The notes: a model not told the origin generated them from the sequence alone. DNA of 64,000 nucleotides from Caprella mutica (GCA_947561585.1 CANNZV010002353.1:1-64000), one strand, 5' to 3'. Positions 33,895-44,605 are shown, counted from the stretch's first letter. A program made the numbers and translations.

Positions 33895-34386
33895 ACACAG
33901 AGAAAAAAGTTTACTCATATCACATGGGTCACCAATTTATGTTTTGAATCAATTTATTACGTGAGTTGATTGGACTTTATTCATGCTTTCACGTGTGTTA
34001 AAACAGCTATGACGTGGTGAGTCAACAAACATTAGTTAATTCAATTCATTTTATAGATTGAATCAACTTACTATGAGAGTTAAAAGTTACTTTTTTTGAG
34101 AATTTTAAAGTATGTTAAAACAACTATGACAGAGTGTATTGTAGTAACTCACAAAGACTGTTAATCCAATTTATCTGGTGTATAAGTTAATTTACTTTAC
34201 AAGTTGGTGCTACTTTTTTTAAGTTTAGGAGTGAGTCAAACCGACTGTTTTGTTTTAACCAACGTCAATTTAACTACTTTAAAGTAGTACCTACAACTCA
34301 CCACGTAAGTAAACGCAAAAATATCCCATTCATATGAGTCAAAACAAATCAAATTAGATTTGATTCAACTAATCCTTTCTCTGTGT
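33895..34386. mobile_element. 492-bp MITE ending ACACAGAGAAA
   Basis: A short relative of the 3.7-kb element at 27242-30932 with the same ends and subterminal sequence, but without the internal 3 kb. It separates the protease and RT parts of the gypsy element. Confidence 0.8.
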
Positions 34387-34630
34387 GTATTTACTGTACT
34401 TATTTAAAACATCACATTGTTCAACTGAATCAATATGTTTAGTTTCATTATAAGAATAAAGCATTTTAATTTGCAACTTCTTACATAAATCTCTGCAAAG
34501 TAATGAATTTTGATTAGAGGCTACCACCAAAAATGTATGCATAACTTTATTCTTATTAAATTCAACCTCCAACCTAACTTCACCCAAAAAATTTATTACT
34601 GTGTTACTGTAACCTTTAGCTCGTTCCTTA
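34387..34630 (-). pseudogene. Ty3/gypsy protease, C-terminal part
   Basis: The minus-strand frame reads MGEVRLEVEFNKNKVMHTFL, then SLLCRDLCKKLQIK. This is the flap-to-end region of a retroviral-type aspartic protease, where GRD is usual and CRD is found here. It connects to the active-site part at 35758-35970 across the MITE dimer. Confidence 0.8.
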
Positions 34631-35757
34631 AGCCCGTATTACACTGTGGCGCTCGCTATGGCGGTCGCCACAATTTTGTTATTTTTCTCTCTAACTCCGC
34701 CCCTTTTTCTCTCTAATAGCGAAAAATGTCTTGGCGAGCACCACGAAATTAAGATCGCTCACTGCGCGATAGAACCATCACCGCCACCGTTTTAGAGGTG
34801 ATGAAATTGTCACTGAAACCTGCTAAAGAGATTTGAAGTAGTGGAAAATGTATTTTGTTTCATTTTAAAAGTTATTTAAGACTTTGTACGGCTACTGCGT
34901 GATACAAAAAAAGAATGAACGCTTCTGTGTAGTGTCCAGTGTTGCCATACAATCAATGAAATTAAACTTTTTAATATATACGCATGGAATTGTTTCACAC
35001 AACTATCAAAAAGACAATTAACTGAATATATATTCGTGTTGACATCGAATTTTATTGGTACGATTCATTTCATAGTAAATTTTTCAATTTTCCCTAAATT
35101 TCAATGCACGATCACCACCATATCGGCTCTTCCAGTGTAATAGCAATTTTGAGTATGGTGAGTGCCATATCTGTAGAGAGAGACAACACCGCTATGGCGA
35201 TCGCCATAGTTTTGTTATTTTTCTCTCTAACTCCGCCCCATTTCTCTCTAATAGCGAAAAATGTCTTGGCGAGCAGCACGAAGTTGTGACCGCTCACTGC
35301 GCGATAGAACCAACACCGCCTCCGTTTTAGAGATGATGAAATTGTCACTGAAGCCTGCTAAAGAGATTTGAACTAGTGGAAAAAGTATTTTGTTTCATTT
35401 TAAAAGTTATTTAAGACTTTGTACGGCTAATGCGTAATACAAAAAAAATGAACGCTTCTGTGTAGTGTCCAGTGTTGCCATACAATCAATGGAATTAAAC
35501 TTTTTAATGTATATATCGCATGGAATTGCTTCACACAACTATCAAAAAGATAGTTAACTGAATATATATTCGTGATGACTTCGAATTTTATTGATACGAT
35601 TCATTTCATAGTAAATTTTTCAATTTTCCCTAAGTTTCAATGCACGATCACCGCCATATCGACTCGTCTAGTGTAATAGCAATTTTGAGTATGGTGAGCG
35701 CCATGTCTGTAGAGAGAGACAACACTGCCATGGCGAGCGCCACAGTGTAATACGGCT
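34631..35757 (-). mobile_element. Harbinger-type MITE, head-to-tail dimer (C/D)
   Basis: A 1127-bp insertion with one terminal repeat at each outer end and TTA duplications (34628-34630, 35758-35760). It contains two successive copies of the MITE body in the same orientation, opposite to A and B. The junction is near 35195-35210, where ACCGCTATGGCGATCGCCAT runs directly into AGTTTTGTTATTTTTC, with the joined terminal parts shortened. Confidence 0.8.
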
Positions 35758-35970
35758 TTAGTATTAAGTATGACAGCTGATTAAATTTGCTTAATATTTA
35801 TAGTTGGAACTAAGGAACCTGTATCAATCTCAAAATCCACAGAAAATGTATTTAACTGGCAACTTATTTGTAGGTACAGGATGATGATTAATTGGCACCG
35901 GTTCTAATCTATTTATAAAAAAATTAATACTCTTATTACCCAGATCAGTTTCACAATCGGGAGTTATTTG
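35758..35970 (-). pseudogene. Ty3/gypsy protease active-site part
   Basis: On the minus strand one frame reads SCQLNTFSVDFEIDTGSLVP. DTGS is the aspartic protease active site. It lies between the gag zinc-knuckle region upstream and the rest of the protease at 34387-34630, the order expected for gypsy. Confidence 0.75.
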
Positions 35971-35972
35971 GT

Positions 35973-36197
35973 TTATGGTGACATATTGCGCAGGATATCC
36001 ATCTCTTCATTCATTTGATTTGAAGATCTTAGGTTGTTTAAATTACTTGTCACATAACGAACGTTCCCTTTAGTCTTGCAAACATTCGCCAGATGACCTT
36101 TCTTTGAGCAGTTGTTGCAAGTAATATTAAGCGCATAACAGTTGTTTGCAAAATGTTTCGCCTTTGTTCCACAACACATCACTTCATTTCTTCCCAT
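35973..36197 (-). pseudogene. Ty3/gypsy gag zinc knuckles
   Basis: CNNCSKKGHLANVC is a perfect C-x2-C-x4-H-x4-C nucleic-acid-binding knuckle. A second, irregular one precedes it (CCGTKAKHFANNC). Gag capsid sequence upstream of 36197 is not recognisable, and no LTR could be found, so both ends of the element are lost. Confidence 0.8.
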
Positions 36198-36199
36198 TT

Positions 36200-36585
36200 A
36201 ATTTACACATTACATCATGTAACAATAATCAAATTGATATGCATCTAAATGTACAGTACGTTATATCAATGAAGTAAGAGTTTTTAATTTATTTATTTAT
36301 TGGATGCAAGTGGATCGAAACATATTAGATATATAATTAGGCGTCTGTTCGATGGAGAATCCCTATGTATGTTGGATGTCGTAATTTATCTTTCTATTCA
36401 ACGCTGTTATAACTGTATCGCTTCGATGCCAAATATACTTGATATGATGCGGTTTAGCGGTGCAAACGGATATCGGATTGATGTCTACTTGATGTCACCA
36501 TGTCTAATTTGTTACTGGTATTCGATGTCGGAAGAGAGGTTATACAGAGTCGTTTAGACATCGAATAGATACATTCATGTTTGCT
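36200..36585. other. Unassigned region
   Basis: An 85-codon plus-strand frame (36300-36557) has no start context, domain or neighbour that supports it. Nothing else is recognised. Confidence 0.35.
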
Positions 36586-37105
36586 GGGACATAATTCCAT
36601 CTGATATTAAACTATACAAATGATATAGTCACAAAATTTATAATTTCTGTTATCTTTTCACTAAGCAGCATGCGACACGTTTCTATCACGCCAACACTTA
36701 ATTCCATCCGATATTAAACTATACAGTATACAATTGATATCGTCACGCTAATTTACAATTTTTGTTCTCTTTTCAGTAAACAGCGTGCCGCATGTTTCTA
36801 TCACGCCAACACATAATTCCATCCAATATTAAACTATACAATTGATATCGTAACGCTAATTTATAATGTGTGTTATCTTTCCAATAAGCAGCGTGCTGCA
36901 CGTTTCTATCACGCCAACACATAATAATTTATTTTATCCGATATTTAACTATACAATTGATATCGTCACGCAAATTTATATTTTCAGTTATCGTTGTACT
37001 AAGTTGCGTGACGCACGTTTCTATAACGCCAACACATAATTCCATCCGATGACAAACTATACAATCGATATTGTCACGTTGTTTTATTATTTCCGAAATT
37101 CATTT
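36585..37105. repeat. Tandem repeat of about 112 bp, 5 copies
   Basis: Each unit contains ACATAATTCCATCCGATATT, TATACAATTGATATCGTCAC, and GCACGTTTCTATCACGCC. Copies differ by small indels. The array passes directly into the GCGTGAGCGTGCACGC array. Confidence 0.85.
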
Positions 37106-37480
37106 TTTTCCAAATTTTAGACAGTTGCGTGAGCGTGCAAGCAAATTCCTTTTCTTCCGCAATTTAGACAGTTGCGTGAGCGTTCACGCCAAGAAATTCC
37201 ATTTATTCGTGTTTTAGACAGTGGCGTGAGCGTGCACGCAAATTCCTTTTTTTCCGCATTTTAGACAGTTGCGTGAGCGTGCACGCCAAGTTTTTATTAA
37301 TTTTTCCGCATTTTAGACAGTTGCGTGAGCGTGCACGCAAATTCCTTTTTCCGCAATTTAGACAGTTGCGTGAGCGTGCACGCCAAGAAATTCCATTTTT
37401 CCGTGCTTTGGTCCATAATAACTGACGTGAGCGTGCACGCTCACGTTTTTTCCCCGCATTTTAGTTAGTTCCGAGAACGT
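37106..37480. repeat. CpG-rich tandem repeat of about 60 bp, 6 copies
   Basis: The core TTAGACAGTTGCGTGAGCGT followed by GCACGCAAATTCC or GCACGCCAAG recurs about every 60 bp. The last copy ends in a palindrome, GTGAGCGTGCACGCTCAC (37422-37444). CpG is abundant here while scarce around it. Confidence 0.85.
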
Positions 37481-37820
37481 TTGTCTGGTTTTTTTCTTCT
37501 TCTCCCAGTGCGCACTAGTACTTCCATGACCCCATCCTGTCTGAGTCTCTGAGCTGGGTGGGTGCTGTGGAACCTCTCTGGAAAATACCTTAGGCTAACA
37601 GATGAATTTTGGAGGCTAAATGCTGCGGATTATACAGTTCCCATTAATTTATTACTGTAATATAAGGTTTGCTAAACTCCAACAGAGAGATTAATCCATC
37701 AGAAAAGACCACTTTTTCCAGAGTGGCTGTGGAAGAGAACTCGTCTTGTTTGTGGTTTTTCCTCTCCCAGTAGTCAGTACCGGGCAGTAGCTACCTACGC
37801 AACCCATCCTGACCACAGAA
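37481..37820. repeat. Dispersed unit also present at 47345-47545
   Basis: GAGCTGGGTGGGTGCTGTGG, then CTTGTTTGTGGTTTTTCCTC plus TCCCAG, then CCCATCCTG occur here (37545 and 37725 areas) and twice at 47345-47545. I recognise no family. Confidence 0.6.
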
Positions 37821-38090
37821 CATTGAATAGAAGAAGTGTAGATCCCATTATATTAGTAATAATATTACTCTTGAGTGCCTTTTACAGTGACGTCACTTTA
37901 ACTAGAGCCAATCAGAGGCTTCGTTTCACCAGTTCTGTTTGAGTCCATTATTTTGAATGTGTATTACAACCGAAATGGTGTAGTTTGTGTTTGTTGCAAA
38001 GAAGATTAGTTTATTAATGCTTAGTAGCTGGGCTAGAGAATATAGATAATCATTTACATAATTTATTAATTTGGTAAGAAGATATGGCTT

Positions 38091-38234
38091 CCCAGTCTGC
38101 AGAATATGGAACATTTTTCCAAGACTCTCTGCGGGAGTTTTCGATAGAATTTGTAAAATTTGAGATCTCTGCGGGAGATCTTGAATTAATTCCTAAGTTA
38201 CCATTAATTTAGCGGTTACACTAAATACCGAATT
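38091..38234. mobile_element. Left part of a CCAGTCTGCAGA hAT-type MITE
   Basis: The sequence starts CCAGTCTGCAGAATATGGAA and runs through CTGCGGGAGATCTTGAATTA, matching the left half of the units at 43286 and 43765. It is preceded by ATGGCTTC, the same kind of flank as there. The MITE at 38235-38471 interrupts or follows it. Confidence 0.65.
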
Positions 38235-38471
38235 CCAGTTTGTATTTGGTGCACTGAACTCCTCTGACTTTTTCAAAAATCTGAGAAATAGCTGCCAACA
38301 TTTTTCATCAATTTGTCTAGTCCTCCAACATTTTTCCAGTTTCTCCTCCAAAAATTAATGGTAATATAGGAATTAACAGCAAAATATCCTCTGACATTGC
38401 AGGAATTTTTTATTAGAGAAATTGAATATCTCCCGAGATATCATTGGAATTTACCACCAAATACAATCTGG
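38235..38471 (+). mobile_element. hAT-type MITE, CCAGTTTGTATTTGG family, copy 1
   Basis: A 237-bp element with ends CCAGTTTGTATTTGGTGCAC and CCACCAAATACAATCTGG. The flanking octamers ACCGAATT and ACTGAATT differ by one base and fit an 8-bp hAT-type duplication. Other copies lie at 43502-43729 and 46731-46965. Confidence 0.8.
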
Positions 38472-38474
38472 ACT

Positions 38475-38800
38475 GAATTATACCGAATTACACCGAATTA
38501 TACCGAATTACACTATACTCAATACCGAATTACACCGCACTACACCTAATAATACCGAATTACACTATATTACACAATAATCAATACCGTAATACGCCTG
38601 ATTATACCGAATTACATTCTACTGAATACCGAATTACACCTGATTATACCGAATTACGCCTGACTATACTGAAATATGCCTGATTATACCGAATTTCGCC
38701 TGACTATACCGAATTACATTCCACTGAATACCGAATTACGCCTGATTATACCGAATAACATGCCATTGAATACCGAATTACACCTGATGTCTTACACCGC
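38475..38800. repeat. TACCGAATTACACC microsatellite-like array
   Basis: Degenerate units of about 10-22 bp combine TACCGAATTA with CACTATACTCAA or CGCCTGATTA. It is the inverse complement of the array at 42335-43130. Confidence 0.85.
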
Positions 38801-38820
38801 GATTGGACAGTGACTGAATG

Positions 38821-39478
38821 GGGGTACGGTCAAGAGCCCCCCCAGTCATGAGTCCCCCCCCCCTCCTCCGGTCATAAGCCCCCCCTCCCCCCCGGTCACG
38901 AGCCCCCCTCCCTGTTTTTTAATCCTTATTTACCTAGTTAAACAAATGAAGAACCCACTCTGTATTTCGTGGTAAATTCCACCGACATGTCGGTGGAATT
39001 TTTTTCCTATGAAATTAATATTCTGGCAAAGTCGGTGGATTTTTAGCTATTTATTCCTATGTTACCATTAATTTTCGGTGGATAAATTGGGAAAATGTTG
39101 GTGGATCAGCCAAATTACTGGAATTCTATGGTGGATTTTTTAAGCTTTTTCAAAAAGTCAGTGGAATTTTTTGCACCAAATACAGACTGGTGAAGAACTA
39201 CGTTAGATAGAAATAATTGAGAGTTGATAATGTGGTTTGTTGTATCCGCTAGTTTGTTGTACTGCATACTTCATGATTGTTTAATGACCCGGCAGAGGGG
39301 TTGGGGGGGGGGGGGCGTCATGCCCCACCCTATATACATATATTTTATGTTGATCAGTAATGAACTAAAAAAGTGTCAATAAGGATTAAATAATATAGGT
39401 AAATAAGGATTAAGAATCAGAGGGGGCTCGTGACCGAGGGGGGGGGGGCTTTTGACCGGGGGGCTTATGACCTACACC
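38821..39478. mobile_element. C-run element 1
   Basis: The left end GGGTACGGTCAAGAGCCCCC and right end GGGGCTTATGACCTACACCC are inverted relatives. Long C-runs and G-runs lie just inside both ends. Flanks GACTGAAT and GACAAAAT match at 6 of 8 positions, a weak hint of an 8-bp duplication. The middle contains TGACCCGGCAGAGGGGTTGG, a word also found near 42145 and 49385. Confidence 0.6.
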
Positions 39479-39667
39479 CGACAAAATGTATAATTTACCA
39501 ATTCTACTATATATTGAATAAAGGAACTGATCAATATTATGTTAAAAGAAAGGTCTTAATTTTACCTTATTAATAAAGGTAAAAAAGGGGATGACTGGGG
39601 AAGAGGGGTGTTTGTGTCCTACAGGGTACAGATATGTACACGAACCCCTCCATGACATAACGGCGTG

Positions 39668-40018
39668 GGTGTAGGTCATAAGTCCCCCCCCCCATCCTGT
39701 CAAGAGCCGCCGCCCCCCGGTCATGAGCCCCCCCCCTCCTCTGTTTTTAATACTTATTTACACTTTTGTAGTTCATTATTGATTAGACATAAAATATATG
39801 TATATCGAAAGCCGTGCCGCCCCTCGAATCTCCCTGTCAGGTCATTAAACAATCATGAAGTGTGCAGTACAACAAACTAGCGGATACAACAAACTACATT
39901 AGCAACTCTCAGTTATTTCTATATAAGTAGTTAAGGATTAAGGATTAAACAATAGGGCGGGGGGAGGGGGGGGGGGGCTCGTGACCGGGGAGAGGGGGGG
40001 GGGCTCTTGACCGTACCC
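39668..40018. mobile_element. C-run element 2
   Basis: The ends are as in element 1 but in the opposite orientation (GGGTGTAGGTCATAAG left, CTCTTGACCGTACCCC right). GACATAAC stands near the left edge (39654-39661) and directly after the right edge, a possible 8-bp duplication. Runs of 7-12 G or C make assembly errors likely. Confidence 0.6.
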
Positions 40019-40400
40019 CGACATAACTCCCCTTCCCCCTCAAGATATAAGCCCCTCTCTTCTATATAGGGGAACAAACTAACTAACCTTGGTATTTATA
40101 CAGTATTAGTTAGCTACTAAATAGTAAGACCCCTTCCCCCCGGTTAAAAGCCTTAATTTATTTTCTTAATTTTAAGATACTGTATAACATTTATTACTAG
40201 ACATTATAGCAAGATAAGGGAAAGTAACCTAATTTATTCAACTTTATGAATTTTCTTGAAGGAGTTATTAAAATATATGTGTAGGTATATGAGCAGGGGG
40301 GGGGGGGGGGTTGAGACCAGGGCGTGCCACCTTCGAACCCCCCTGCCTTGTAATTAAACAAGCAATGTGTATTTCAACAAACTACTGGATACAACAAGCT
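40019..40400. repeat. Further C-run and G-run sequence, fragmentary
   Basis: CCCCTTCCCCCCGGTTAAAAG at 40132-40150 and a 14-base G-run near 40300 followed by TTGAGACCAGG resemble broken C-run elements. No complete ends are seen. Confidence 0.5.
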
Positions 40401-40900
40401 AAACTAGATTACGTGCACTCGTTAGAGCACATACCTTCGCCGCCGCACTGACCCGTTCTCTCCCAAAGTCTAATAAACTGGTAACTGGATAATGACTAAT
40501 CGTCCCACCAAGTTTCATGCAATAAGGTTCAATAGTTTCAGTTTTGAGTTATTGAGTTATAAATGACCTTGACCTTTGACCGGATCGCTTCCAAAATTCT
40601 ACCAGATGGTTCCTGAACATTGACCAATCGTCCCATGCATCAAATTTCAGGCAATTTGGTTGAAAACTTTTCGAGTTCTTGAGCTACAAATGGCCTTGAC
40701 CTTGATCTTTAACCTTTGACCTGATGGCTCCCGAAATCTAACAATATTACAGGTTATTCGTTTAAATAAGCTAGGCAATCTTCTTATGTGTACAAAATTT
40801 ATTTAAATTTAACTTTTTAGTTGAAAAATATAGCATTTACTTTCTTAATCTTGACCTTTGACCTCAAAGTCTTCAGCTGACGCAAGATTTATTGGAACAA
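40401..40900. repeat. Segment with repeated TGACCTTTGACC motifs
   Basis: TGACCTTGACCTTTGACC (about 40564), TGACCTTGATC with AACCTTTGACC (about 40700) and TTGACCTTTGACCTCAAAG (about 40850) follow in one 300-bp stretch, with AAGTTTCATGCAATAAGG-like words between them. TGACCTTTGACC is a direct repeat of the nuclear-receptor half-site with one-base spacing (DR1). The stretch may be an old repeat rather than an enhancer. Confidence 0.45.
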
Positions 40901-42334
40901 ATAATTTAGATATACTATCGGTTGGAAAATTAATATTTACTATACTACTATTATAAATAAGGATAAGGGATATATTTGAGCTGAAAGTCTGAAACAGGTG
41001 CGTTAGACAAAGAAAAAATATATATATAAAAGTACAAGAAAAGAAATCCTTATTTTGAAAAGTGAAATTGTTGTGTAGAGTTTAAAAATGTAATTCATTG
41101 ATACTAAATTCACTACGATTTATTAGTAATTACGTATAAATATTTATTAATTTTAATTTTTTACCAATATTAATTATAGGTTCATAAAGTTTAGCAAATT
41201 TTAGTAGGGGTTAAACGTCTGCTTCTACCATATCGTTGACGTCAAAAGGAAATTAAATACAAGGAACTGGAGGAAGCAGTCAGAAAGGAAAATGGCTCCA
41301 TGAACAAAGTCACCAACCACCGTCGGTGACAAAGCGATCATGGATTCAGAAAAGCTACTCCGTGAACTTACCAAGGAATGTGACGAAATGGGACACAAGC
41401 ACTGGTGGCTGCACTCACACGGATGGAAGAGGAAGATGAAGAGGTGATACTAAATGAAACCTAACATAAAATCTAAAACCTCGTATAGTTGAAGAGCATT
41501 ACTCTAGCGTTATCCTCTAAAACTGTGAGTAGTAAGTTTTTCAAAATGATGAACATGGTAAAAATGAAAAAAAGACAATGCATAATTAATGCATAATCCT
41601 AATTACAACAGTTCGGGCCCTCTTAATTTTCCATTCACCACAGACAGTTTCAGGATAGAGCCCTTTGACAGAGCTCAATTGAAGCATTTTGGTGTAAATA
41701 TTTTATGTATTTTTAATTTTGTCAATTAAAAGTTACATATTAAAATGCTGGGACATATATGTCTAATTCGTAGTGAAAGGTCTATATTTTTCAAATTAAA
41801 TTCTATAGAAATAAAATGGTATGACTTAATACATTTTGGGGACGTCTCAAAAGTCCGTCACCCCAATAGTCAGTCCGACAGTTACATCTTTCTGTATTAT
41901 TATTTCTCGTTTTATTTTTCGATTGAAATAAAAATTATAATTAAATAGGTATAGGTACTAGACTACATATATACATATAATATATATACATAACTTATAT
42001 GAACAATTCAGTAATTTTCCTTATTTTCATTTTTCTAATGTTATATGTATTCTTATCTAATTTATTATAATATTATTAAAAGCTGTCCCTCATTCGATTT
42101 CATCATTTAATGTAGTTTTTTTGTATCCGCTAGTTGTTTAATAACCGGGCAGGACGACATATAAATTTGATGTTAAATCAGTAATAAACTACAAAAGTGT
42201 CGGACTAATAGATAGTAACCATACATTTTGATATTGATAATGCTGTGAAGCCTAATAATTATTACCCATAATCATTGCAGTGTAATAACTTCAAATTAAT
42301 ATCGAAAAATCCTGACCAATGATCAAGGATAAAA
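40901..42334. other. AT-rich region, no gene recognised
   Basis: The stretch 41240-41450 is less AT-rich, with coding-like fragments (KELEEAVRKENGSMNKVT, later LVAALTRMEEEDEEV) in different frames. It might be an eroded gene or gag remnant. A TATA/CATA-rich microsatellite lies at 41965-42000. Confidence 0.35.
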
Positions 42335-43130
42335 TTCGATGTAATTCGGTACTCAGTGTAGTGTTATTCGGTATAAGTATGTGTAATTCGGTATAATTTG
42401 GTGTCATTCGGTATAATTTGGTATAATTCTGTGTAATTCGAATTATACAGAATGTAATTCAGTATAATTCTTTGTAATTCGGTATAATAATGTGTAATTC
42501 GGTATTCAGTGTAGTGTAATTCGGTATAATTTGGTGCAATCAGGTGTAATTCGGTATTGATTATTGTGTAATATAGTGTAATTCGGTATAATTCGGTATT
42601 GATTATTGTGTAATATTGTGTAATTCGGTATTGAGTATAGTGTAATTCGGTATTAGTATAGTGTAATTCGGTTTAATCAGGTATAATTTGGTATTGATTA
42701 TTGATGTGTAGTATAGTGTAATTCGGTATTGAGTATAATGTAATTCGGTATAATTCGATATTGAGTCAGTGTAATTCGGTATAATTTGGTATTGAGTAGC
42801 CTATAGTGTAATTCGGTATTCAGTGTAGTGTAATTTGGTATAATCAGGTGTAATTCGGCATTGAGTATAATGTAATTCGGTATAATTCTGTGTAATTCGG
42901 TATTCAGTGTAGTGTAATTCGGTATAATTTGGTATAATCAGGTGTAATTCGGTATTGATTATTGTGTAATATAGTGTAATTCGGTATACTAATTCGGTAT
43001 TGAGTATAATGTAATTCGGTATAATTCGGTATTGAGTATAGTGTAATTCGGTATAATTCGGTGTAATTCGGTATAATTCGGTGTAATTTGGTGTAATTCG
43101 GTATAATTCGGTATTTAGTGTAACCCTTAA
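42335..43130. repeat. GTATAATTCGGTGTAATTCG array
   Basis: About 800 bp of degenerate units (GTAATTCGGTATAATTCGGT, and GTAATTCGGTATTGAGTATA). It is the inverse complement of 38475-38800. Some longer sub-blocks repeat, showing higher-order duplication. Confidence 0.85.
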
Positions 43131-43285
43131 TTTAGCTGCGGGAGATTTTGAATTAATTTCTATATTACCATTAATTTAGCTGCGGGAGATTCTGAATCTG
43201 CTGCTGAGAGTCAGAGAGAAACTGTCTCTCAAATTAAAATCTCTGCGGGAGAAGAGACACATTCTGCAGACTGGATGGCTTCCAG

Positions 43286-43756
43286 CCAGTCTGCAGAATA
43301 ATAGAATTGGAACATTTTCCAAGGCTCAGCGGGAGTTTTTGATTGAATTTTAGAAATTTGAGATCTCTGCAGGAGATCTTGAATTAATTCCTATGTTACC
43401 ATTAATTTAGATGCGGGAGATTCAGAATCTGCTACTGAGAGTCAGAGTGTAACTGTCTCGCAAATTAAAATCTCTGCGGCCTGCGGGAGAACCGGAGAAG
43501 ACCAGTTAGTATTTGGTGCACTGAACTCCTTTGACTTTTTCAAAAATTTGAGAAATAGCTGCCAACATTTTTCATCAATTTGTCTAGTCCTCCAACATTT
43601 TTCCAGTTTCTCCTCCAAAAATTAATGGTAATATAGTTAAATATCCTCCGACATTGCAGGAATTTTTTTATTAGAGAAATTGAATATCTCCCGAGATATC
43701 ATTGAAATTTACCACCAAATACAATCTGGGGAGAAGAGACGCATTCTGCAGACTGG
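43286..43756. mobile_element. hAT-type MITE CCAGTCTGCAGAAT, unit E1
   Basis: The ends CCAGTCTGCAGAAT and ATTCTGCAGACTGG are perfect 14-bp inverted repeats. GCTTCCAG flanks both sides (43278-43285, 43757-43764). Internal words are CTGCGGGAGATCTTGAATTA and GGGAGAAGAGACGC. The MITE at 43502-43729 is inserted in it with its own duplication; without it E1 is about 235 bp. Confidence 0.85.
43502..43729 (+). mobile_element. hAT-type MITE, CCAGTTTG family, copy 2
   Basis: 228 bp flanked by an exact 8-bp duplication GGAGAAGA (43494-43501 and 43730-43737). The interior is about as in copies 1 and 3. It is inserted near the right end of unit E1. Confidence 0.9.
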
Positions 43757-43764
43757 GCTTCCAG

Positions 43765-44024
43765 CCAGTCTGCAGAATATATAACATTTTTCCAAGACTC
43801 TCTGCGGGAGTTTTTGATTGAATTTTAGAAATTGGAGATCTCTGCGGGAGATCTTGAATTAAATCCTATGTTACCATTAATTTAGCTGCGGGAGATTTTG
43901 AATTAATTCCTATGTTACCATTAATTTAGCTGCGGGAGATTCTGAATCTGCTGCTGAGAGTCAGAGAGTAGCACTCTCTCATAATAAAGTCTCTGCGGGA
44001 GAAGAGACGCATTCTGCAGACTGG
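43765..44024. mobile_element. hAT-type MITE CCAGTCTGCAGAAT, unit E2
   Basis: 260 bp with the same ends as E1, flanked by GCTTCCAG on both sides (43757-43764 shared with E1, and 44025-44032). E1 and E2 are thus in tandem with three copies of one octamer. Confidence 0.85.
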
Positions 44025-44227
44025 GCTTCCAGCAAAGATAATGAGCTGAGCTTAGAGCTACAGAGCTAGAATGGCATACTGCAGGAAATGGTAAACTGTT
44101 CTCCAAGAAATCTTCCTAGTAATAAAGCACGTCCAAACTCGCCATTTTAATGGCGAGTTTGTGACAGTTATTTTGAGCCCTTCTAATGCAAATGGCGAGT
44201 TTTATCTATTTTTCTCCCAGTCTGCAG

Positions 44228-44605
44228 AACATGGGACATTTTTAACATTTTCTGTGTGAACAATCCTTAATTTCCTCCTATATTTACATGTATTTTAATT
44301 TTACTGAGAACAGAAGCCAAAATAGAGGATTTCTTGGAGAACACTTTACCAGTTCCTGCAGTCTGGTTTTTCTCCTATGATACAATGTTATTTTGGAGAG
44401 AATTTATGAAAATTTGATCATTTTGGAGAAAATTGGTTGAATTTTGGAGAGAGCTGGAGAGACAAATGGCGAGTTGATGAGACATACTGTTTTACTTGGG
44501 TTCAAATCCTCTGTTTTGCCTTCTGTTCTCAGTAAAATACATGTAAATATAGGTGGAAATTAAGTATTGTTCGCACAGAAAATGTTAAAATGTCCCTATG
44601 GGTGT
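44228..44605. repeat. Inverted repeat of about 105 bp arms
   Basis: GGGACATTTTTAACATTTTC through CTGAGAACAGAAGCCAAAA (44232-44335) pairs with 44505-44600. The central 160 bp carries CTGCAGTCTGG and GGCGAGTT words. CAGTCTGCAGAAC just outside suggests that it belongs to the same broad MITE family as E1/E2. Confidence 0.7.

Noticed and set aside
36300..36557. 85-codon plus-strand frame
   Set aside because: No domain, no splice or promoter context, AT-rich surroundings.
40402..40450. tRNA-like or SINE-like Pol III box A (GTTAGAGCAC)
   Set aside because: No box B or cloverleaf could be built downstream.
44500..44530. GGGTTCAAATCC as a tRNA T-arm
   Set aside because: It lies in the arm of an inverted repeat and lacks the rest of a tRNA.
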